From assembly GCA_016187725.1 (NCBI GenBank), contig JACPJE010000255.1:1-37518 (forward strand): a DNA stretch of 37,518 nt, read 5' to 3'. Numbering within the stretch: the first letter of the stretch is position 1; the number at the start of each line of letters is the position of its first letter. This DNA comes from Candidatus Latescibacterota bacterium. Its GTDB lineage: Bacteria > Latescibacterota > UBA2968 > UBA8231. Of this stretch, positions 33,712 to 37,518 are shown one piece after another. Under the pieces are notes generated by a model. That model did no database searches. It was not told where the DNA came from and saw only the letters and a list, made by a program, of their open reading frames with translations. The position numbers and the translations under genes are program-made.

Positions 33712-34310
33712 GCGATGGCGTCCAGGTACGGTTGCATCACGCGGGCGACCCGGCAGATCCGGGCGCATCGGGCCAGTTCGGTCGCCTGGCCGCGGTACTG
33801 CTGGCTGAAATCGCGCAGGGCTTCGACTGCCACGTCGATGCCGACCTTGTTGCGGTACTTGAAGCAGTCGGCTACTGTCTTTGCGGCCGAGTACACCCGG
33901 ATCTCGACGCCTTCCAGGCAGTGGGTCTCGATGCCTTCGCTCAGGGCCGCACCGGAAAAGCGCGCCACCCGCAGCCGCGGGTAGTCGAGCTTCGGCTTGC
34001 GCGCCTTCTCAGGGAGGGCGATCCAGGTCTCGGCCGGCGCCTGGGTCGTCAGCCCGTGGAAGCGCAGCGCAGTGAGCAGGCAGAAGACACCTGCCGGCAC
34101 CTGCTTTGCCACCTGGGCGAGCATATGTTGGGCCGTGATCGGGTGCTGGCGCGCCATATAGATACCCCGTGCTTGCCGCTGGACCAGACCCTCCCGGACG
34201 AGGCTGTAGAACTGCGCCATAGAGATTCCACGCGCCTTTAGTTCGACCGGCCGGACGATTCCCAACTGCTCAATGAGGTGCAGGGCCTGGTTGTTGCGCT
34301 GGGCGCTCAT
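33708..34310 (-). CDS. abiEi: AbiEi-type antitoxin / transcriptional regulator
   Basis: A 200-residue AbiEi-family protein. An N-terminal winged helix (about residues 1-50, IVRPVELKARGISMAQFYSL) is followed by the antitoxin region with VFCLLTALRFHGLTTQAP and KTVADCFKYRNKVG. Known AbiEi proteins repress their own operon by binding inverted repeats and neutralise AbiEii. The ATG at 34310 is chosen over starts further upstream because the predicted -10 box ends ten bases before it and the family N-terminus begins there. No ribosome-binding site is visible, which fits a leaderless transcript. It is the first gene of abiEi-abiEii-hsdS. Confidence 0.9.
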   Translation of the reverse strand: MSAQRNNQALHLIEQLGIVRPVELKARGISMAQFYSLVREGLVQRQARGIYMARQHPITAQHMLAQVAKQVPAGVFCLLTALRFHGLTTQAPAETWIALPEKARKPKLDYPRLRVARFSGAALSEGIETHCLEGVEIRVYSAAKTVADCFKYRNKVGIDVAVEALRDFSQQYRGQATELARCARICRVARVMQPYLDAIA

Positions 34311-34320
34311 GATAAGGCCA

Positions 34321-34427
34321 AATATACAAAATGTTGGGGGTTGTGTGCAAATCCCGACATTTTGACAGGACTGTAGACAGCAGGTGTGGCAAAGTGTCGA
34401 CACTTACGGGCAACTGCCGACGTTTTG
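34321..34427 (-). promoter_or_regulatory. Promoter and putative AbiEi operators
   Basis: On the minus strand, TTGCAC (34350-34345), 18 bp, TATATT (34326-34321), with the ATG ten bases further on. An imperfect inverted repeat, CAAAATGTTGGG (34327-34338) / CCCGACATTTTG (34353-34364), flanks the -35 box. A third CCGACGTTTTG lies at 34417-34427 and a 14-bp palindrome AAGTGTCGACACTT at 34392-34405. Confidence 0.6.
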
Positions 34428-34459
34428 TACCATATCCTCCTCGTCCCGAATCCCAGGAA

Positions 34460-36598
34460 TCAGCTTCGCTGAGGCTGGGAGACCCCCTCCGCGCCCGTCA
34501 CCTCAGCCAGCATCTGCATGATGTCCTGCTCGATCTCGCGGATCTCGGACTCGATCTCCTCAAGTGGGCGGGGCGGGGTGTAGCGGTAGAAGTAGCGGTT
34601 GAAGTTGATCTCGTACCCGACAAGCCCGACCTGGCCATCCTTGGGGTCGCGCTTCTCCGTGTCGATCCAGGCGTCGGGGACGTGGGGTTTCACTTCGCGC
34701 TCGAAGAAGTCCTCGACACGCTCGGATAGGGGCACGCTCTCCGTATCGCGCAATTCCGGGTCGGGCTCCGGGCTGCCATCCTTGTCGCGGCAGATGGTGG
34801 CCGTTTCATCGCGCTCAGAAAGCCCGGCGAGGATCGCCTTCTTCACCGGCGCGGCGAGTTTGAGGCCGGCCTTCTTCGCCGCGCCTTCGAGGACCTGCTC
34901 GAACTCCTCCCGGTCCCGAAACACGCCCCCCGGCAGCTTCGAGAGCAGCTTGCGGATCGCCTGCTGTTGGGCGCGCCCCTCGGCTTTCTCCTGCTCCCCT
35001 GCCGCGCCCTTCTTCTTCGACTGCGCCAGCGCCTGGAAGCCCTTCTCATCCGCCAGTCGGGCGATGCGCTCTGCACTCGCCTCGAAGTTGAGCCTCAAGG
35101 GCCGCTCAACCGTGATCTTGCGAAACCCGAACTGGGTCGAGGGGAAGATCCTGCTGACCATGACCTCCTCTTCCCCGTCATCCTTCTTGACCGTGCGGGT
35201 GTCGCCGTCCTTGAATTCCGCGAGGATCTTCACGATGTCCTGGGCGCGATCGAGGGGGATCTCGCGGCGCTTGTCGCCCAGACTCTTGCGCATCAGTACC
35301 CAAAACGCCGTAGCGTCGATGAGCTGCACCTTGCCGCGGCGAGCCGGCGCCTTGCGGTTGGTCACCACCCACACATAGGTCGCAATGCCGGTGTTGTAGA
35401 ACAACTGCTCGGGCAGCGCGACCAGGGCCTCCAGCATGTCCTGCTCAAGGACAAAGCGCCGGATCTCGCTCTCCACGCTGCCGGCGTCACCAGTGAAGAG
35501 CGGCGAGCCGTTCATGATGATCGCGATGCGGGAGCCCCCCTCCTTGGGGTCCTTCGCGTGCGCCAGCAAATGCAGCAGGAATAGAAGTTGCCCATCGCTG
35601 ATGCGCGGCAACCCAGGACCAAACCGGCCCACTGTGCCCCGCTCGTACTCGGCGCGCACAGCGTCCTCGTCCCGCTTCCAGTCCTTGCCGTAGGGCGGGT
35701 TGGCGATCAGGTAATCGAAGCTGCTTCCCAGGTGCCGGTCATTCGAGAGCGTGCTGCCATAGGTGATATGGTCGGCATCGCGCCCGGTCGGGTCCTTCAT
35801 GAAGAGGTCCGACTTCGAGACTGCCCAGGTCTCGGGGTTGACCTCCTGGCCAAAAAGGTGGATCTCGGCCTCTGGGTTAAGCGGGGGCCGGAGAAGGTCC
35901 CCGTTCCGGCGCAAGCCGACGGTGATGTGTTCCTTGGTGATCATCAGCATGCCGCCCGAGCCGCAGCAGGGATCGTACACGGTGCAGACCACGCCCTGGT
36001 GCCGGATGCGGTGCTGGTCCCCGGCCAGCATCAGGTCCACCATCAGATGCACCACGTCGCGGGGCGTGAAGTGTTCGCCGGGGTTTTCGTTGAGCGCTTC
36101 GTTGAACTTGCGGATCAACTCCTCGAAGATCGTCCCCATGGTCGGGTTGTCGATCCTGTCGGGATGCAGATCGACGTTCTTGAAGCGCTCAAGTATCTGG
36201 AAGAGGAGCCCTGCCTCATCGAGTTTGCTGATCGTGTTGTCGAAGTCGAACTTCTCCAACACCTCGCGCATGTTCGGACTGAAGCCGGCGATGTAGTTGC
36301 GCAGGTTCGCTGCCAGGTGCGGCGCGTCGGCGAGAAGCTTCTCGAAGTCGTAGCGAGAGGTGTTGTAGAACGCGAACCCCGAGACCTTGCGCAGCTGCGG
36401 GTCGAGGTTTTCGAGCTTCTTGTCTCGCAGTTCGGCCTGCCTGGCCAGCACCTTCTCCTTGGTGGGTGCCAGCACGCAGTCGAGCCGGCGGAGGACCGTG
36501 AGCGGCAGGATCACGTCCTGGTACTTGCCGCGCTTGAAGGTGTCGCGGATGAGATCCGCGACGCTCCAGAGGAAGCTGACAATCTCGCTATGGTTCAC
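34460..36598 (-). CDS. hsdM: Type I restriction-modification methyltransferase subunit M
   Basis: A 712-residue N6-adenine DNA methyltransferase. An N-terminal helical HsdM domain is followed by the SAM-binding motif YDPCCGSGGML (about 208-218) and the catalytic NPPYGKDW (300-307). The tail is about 200 residues longer than in many HsdM proteins, with a charged segment (about 495-560) and DRYFYRY-like GYEINFNRYFYRYTPPRPLEEI near the end. The GTG at 36598 is selected because GGGGAG lies eight bases upstream; a TTG six codons earlier has no such site. It is the first gene of the locus and is separated from abiEi by 150 bp holding the antitoxin promoter. With HsdS it can still methylate without R. 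Confidence 0.94.
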   Translation of the reverse strand: MNHSEIVSFLWSVADLIRDTFKRGKYQDVILPLTVLRRLDCVLAPTKEKVLARQAELRDKKLENLDPQLRKVSGFAFYNTSRYDFEKLLADAPHLAANLRNYIAGFSPNMREVLEKFDFDNTISKLDEAGLLFQILERFKNVDLHPDRIDNPTMGTIFEELIRKFNEALNENPGEHFTPRDVVHLMVDLMLAGDQHRIRHQGVVCTVYDPCCGSGGMLMITKEHITVGLRRNGDLLRPPLNPEAEIHLFGQEVNPETWAVSKSDLFMKDPTGRDADHITYGSTLSNDRHLGSSFDYLIANPPYGKDWKRDEDAVRAEYERGTVGRFGPGLPRISDGQLLFLLHLLAHAKDPKEGGSRIAIIMNGSPLFTGDAGSVESEIRRFVLEQDMLEALVALPEQLFYNTGIATYVWVVTNRKAPARRGKVQLIDATAFWVLMRKSLGDKRREIPLDRAQDIVKILAEFKDGDTRTVKKDDGEEEVMVSRIFPSTQFGFRKITVERPLRLNFEASAERIARLADEKGFQALAQSKKKGAAGEQEKAEGRAQQQAIRKLLSKLPGGVFRDREEFEQVLEGAAKKAGLKLAAPVKKAILAGLSERDETATICRDKDGSPEPDPELRDTESVPLSERVEDFFEREVKPHVPDAWIDTEKRDPKDGQVGLVGYEINFNRYFYRYTPPRPLEEIESEIREIEQDIMQMLAEVTGAEGVSQPQRS

Positions 36599-36673
36599 TG
36601 AATCCACTCCCCACAAACGCGCATATTGGCGAGGTTACTGTTTCAGGTTGAGCGCGACCAAGTTCTCCGAAAG

Positions 36674-36702
36674 ATCATACAACGATACTGGATGCTGGTC
36701 AC
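36674..36702 (-). promoter_or_regulatory. Weak candidate promoter of hsdM
   Basis: On the minus strand, GTGACC (36702-36697), 17 bp, TATGAT (36679-36674). The hsdM GTG is about 75 bp downstream. The -35 is poor. The rest of 36599-36809 shows nothing recognisable. Confidence 0.3.
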
Positions 36703-36809
36703 TGGAACATATTCCCATGTGTGCCAAATACTTGCGCTGTATTAATCCGCAAAATACTGCTCCCTGTCAACTGAATTCCTTCCCTTCCACGCCCGGCTCA
36801 CCCCCAGGC

Positions 36810-36838
36810 TTGATATCGCCAGGGGGACAGCGTATACT
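36810..36838 (+). promoter_or_regulatory. Near-consensus promoter of the ABC-2 permease gene
   Basis: TTGATA (36810-36815), 17 bp, TATACT (36833-36838). The ATG at 36848 is only nine bases after the -10 box, so the transcript would be leaderless or nearly so. No ribosome-binding site is visible before the ATG. Confidence 0.7.
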
Positions 36839-36847
36839 GGGGCCACT

Positions 36848-37518
36848 ATGAAAACCGCCGTGGACCGGTTGAAACAGCTCTCCCTGTACGCTTACCTGAT
36901 CAGGCTCCAGGTTCTCAACAGCCTGGCCTACCGCTTTGAGTACTTCTCCTCCATCGGCACCAATGTCTTCTTCTTGTTCGGTTCGGTGTACTTGTGGAAA
37001 TCGGCGTACAAAGGTATCTCCAGCGTCGGCCAGGTCGCTGAAGAACAGATGGTCACCTATGCCATTGTGTCCGTACTGATGACGGCGCTGTTTAGCATCA
37101 ATGTCAACCAGAATCTCTTCGCCAAGATCCGCCAGGGCGACATTGCCGTGGACTTCATCCGCCCTGCCAACCTGCTCTACTTCTGGCTGGCCGAGGACCT
37201 CGGGCTTTCCCTCAGCGCCATTACCCGTTTCTGCCTGCCGGTACTGTTGGTCTCGGCGCTCTTCGTCAAGGTGCCCCTGCCGGCTGATCCCCTGGCCGGA
37301 GTCCTGTTCCTGCCCAGTTGTGTGCTCAGCTACCTCATCCTCTGGCAGCTCAGTGCCCTGATCGGCCTGACCGCCTTCTGGGTCATCGAGCTGGGTAACA
37401 TCGGTTCTATCAAAGACATGATCGTCCTGATCCTGTCTGGCAGGATGGTACCCCTATGGCTCTTTCCCGACATCGTCCAGCGCCTGTCTGCCTTTCTGCC
37501 CTTCCAGTACACCTACCA
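36848..37518 (+). CDS. ABC-2 type transporter permease, 3'-truncated by the window
   Basis: An open reading frame from the ATG at 36848 to the window edge (223 complete codons, no stop). It starts MKTAVDRLKQLSLYAYLIRL and has about five or six membrane helices, for example FFSSIGTNVFFLFGSVYLW-like, VTYAIVSVLMTALFSINVN and LSYLILWQLSALIGLTAFW. The short cytoplasmic IRQGDIAVDFIRPANLLYFW segment is characteristic of ABC-2/DUF990-type permeases. These usually sit in operons with a second permease and an ATPase, expected just beyond the window. Substrate unknown. It is the only plus-strand gene after the restriction locus. Confidence 0.8.
   Translation, partial: MKTAVDRLKQLSLYAYLIRLQVLNSLAYRFEYFSSIGTNVFFLFGSVYLWKSAYKGISSVGQVAEEQMVTYAIVSVLMTALFSINVNQNLFAKIRQGDIAVDFIRPANLLYFWLAEDLGLSLSAITRFCLPVLLVSALFVKVPLPADPLAGVLFLPSCVLSYLILWQLSALIGLTAFWVIELGNIGSIKDMIVLILSGRMVPLWLFPDIVQRLSAFLPFQYTY

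Noticed and set aside
31380-34430. Repeats in the R-M region as a CRISPR array
   Set aside because: The repeated units are few, short, differently spaced and inverted, with no regular spacers; they fit operators better.

Overview
This is a 37.5 kb high-GC bacterial window with tightly packed genes, many of them joined by ATGA/TGATG overlaps. Several sigma70-type promoters can be read by eye. A predicted lipoprotein, a Tat-type signal peptide, a Rieske/cytochrome b respiratory operon and soluble hybrid histidine kinases point to a Gram-negative-type, aerobic or microaerobic environmental bacterium. The mix of a PhyH-family dioxygenase, two sugar phosphate isomerase/epimerases and P1-family peptidases recalls uncultured lineages such as Latescibacterota and relatives. 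That placement is only an impression, because no marker here fixes the phylum.

Layout. (1) 157-4472, minus strand: an overlapping four-gene operon (isocitrate/isopropylmalate-type dehydrogenase, Tat-exported P1 peptidase, cytoplasmic P1 peptidase, mutY). (2) 4541-6877, plus: receiver-only response regulator, DUF342/FapA-like protein (its start disturbed by a tandem duplication) and an rsmD-like methyltransferase. (3) 6884-8040: a receiver fragment, a 39-codon enolase-superfamily remnant, and a HisA of the type otherwise known from eukaryotes. (4) 8018-10063, minus: hybrid histidine kinase. (5) 10284-14331, plus: Rieske, fused cytochrome b, a CydA-like subunit carrying a C-terminal c-heme domain, and a second CydA-like membrane subunit. 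Together these look like a quinol-oxidising, oxygen-reducing electron-transfer module. (6) 14544-20352: mostly housekeeping or uncharacterised genes (two sugar isomerases, YbjQ-type protein, fatty-acid desaturase, YIP1 protein, PepSY-type membrane pair, a 54-residue protein). (7) 20355-21342: tRNA-Glu(CTC) with its promoter, a MORN-type lipoprotein, an RRM protein. (8) 21456-28568, plus: a promoter-to-terminator five-gene unit (metallo-beta-lactamase-fold hydrolase, hybrid kinase, PhyH dioxygenase, unknown 636-residue protein, MATE/MOP-like exporter). (9) 28568-36598, minus: a type I restriction-modification locus with an AbiEi/AbiEii toxin-antitoxin pair and a Fic gene inside it. Its hsdR is clearly decayed and a truncated acetyltransferase gene follows. 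(10) 36848 to the end: the first part of an ABC-2 permease behind a near-consensus promoter.

The strongest candidates for undescribed biology are the five-gene PhyH/636-residue/exporter operon with its own kinase, the Rieske-cytochrome b-double-CydA-like respiratory module, and the methylase-specificity-Fic-AbiE cluster that has kept everything except a working restriction subunit. No stretch longer than 300 bases is without a gene or pseudogene, and no CRISPR array, transposase or rRNA was seen.
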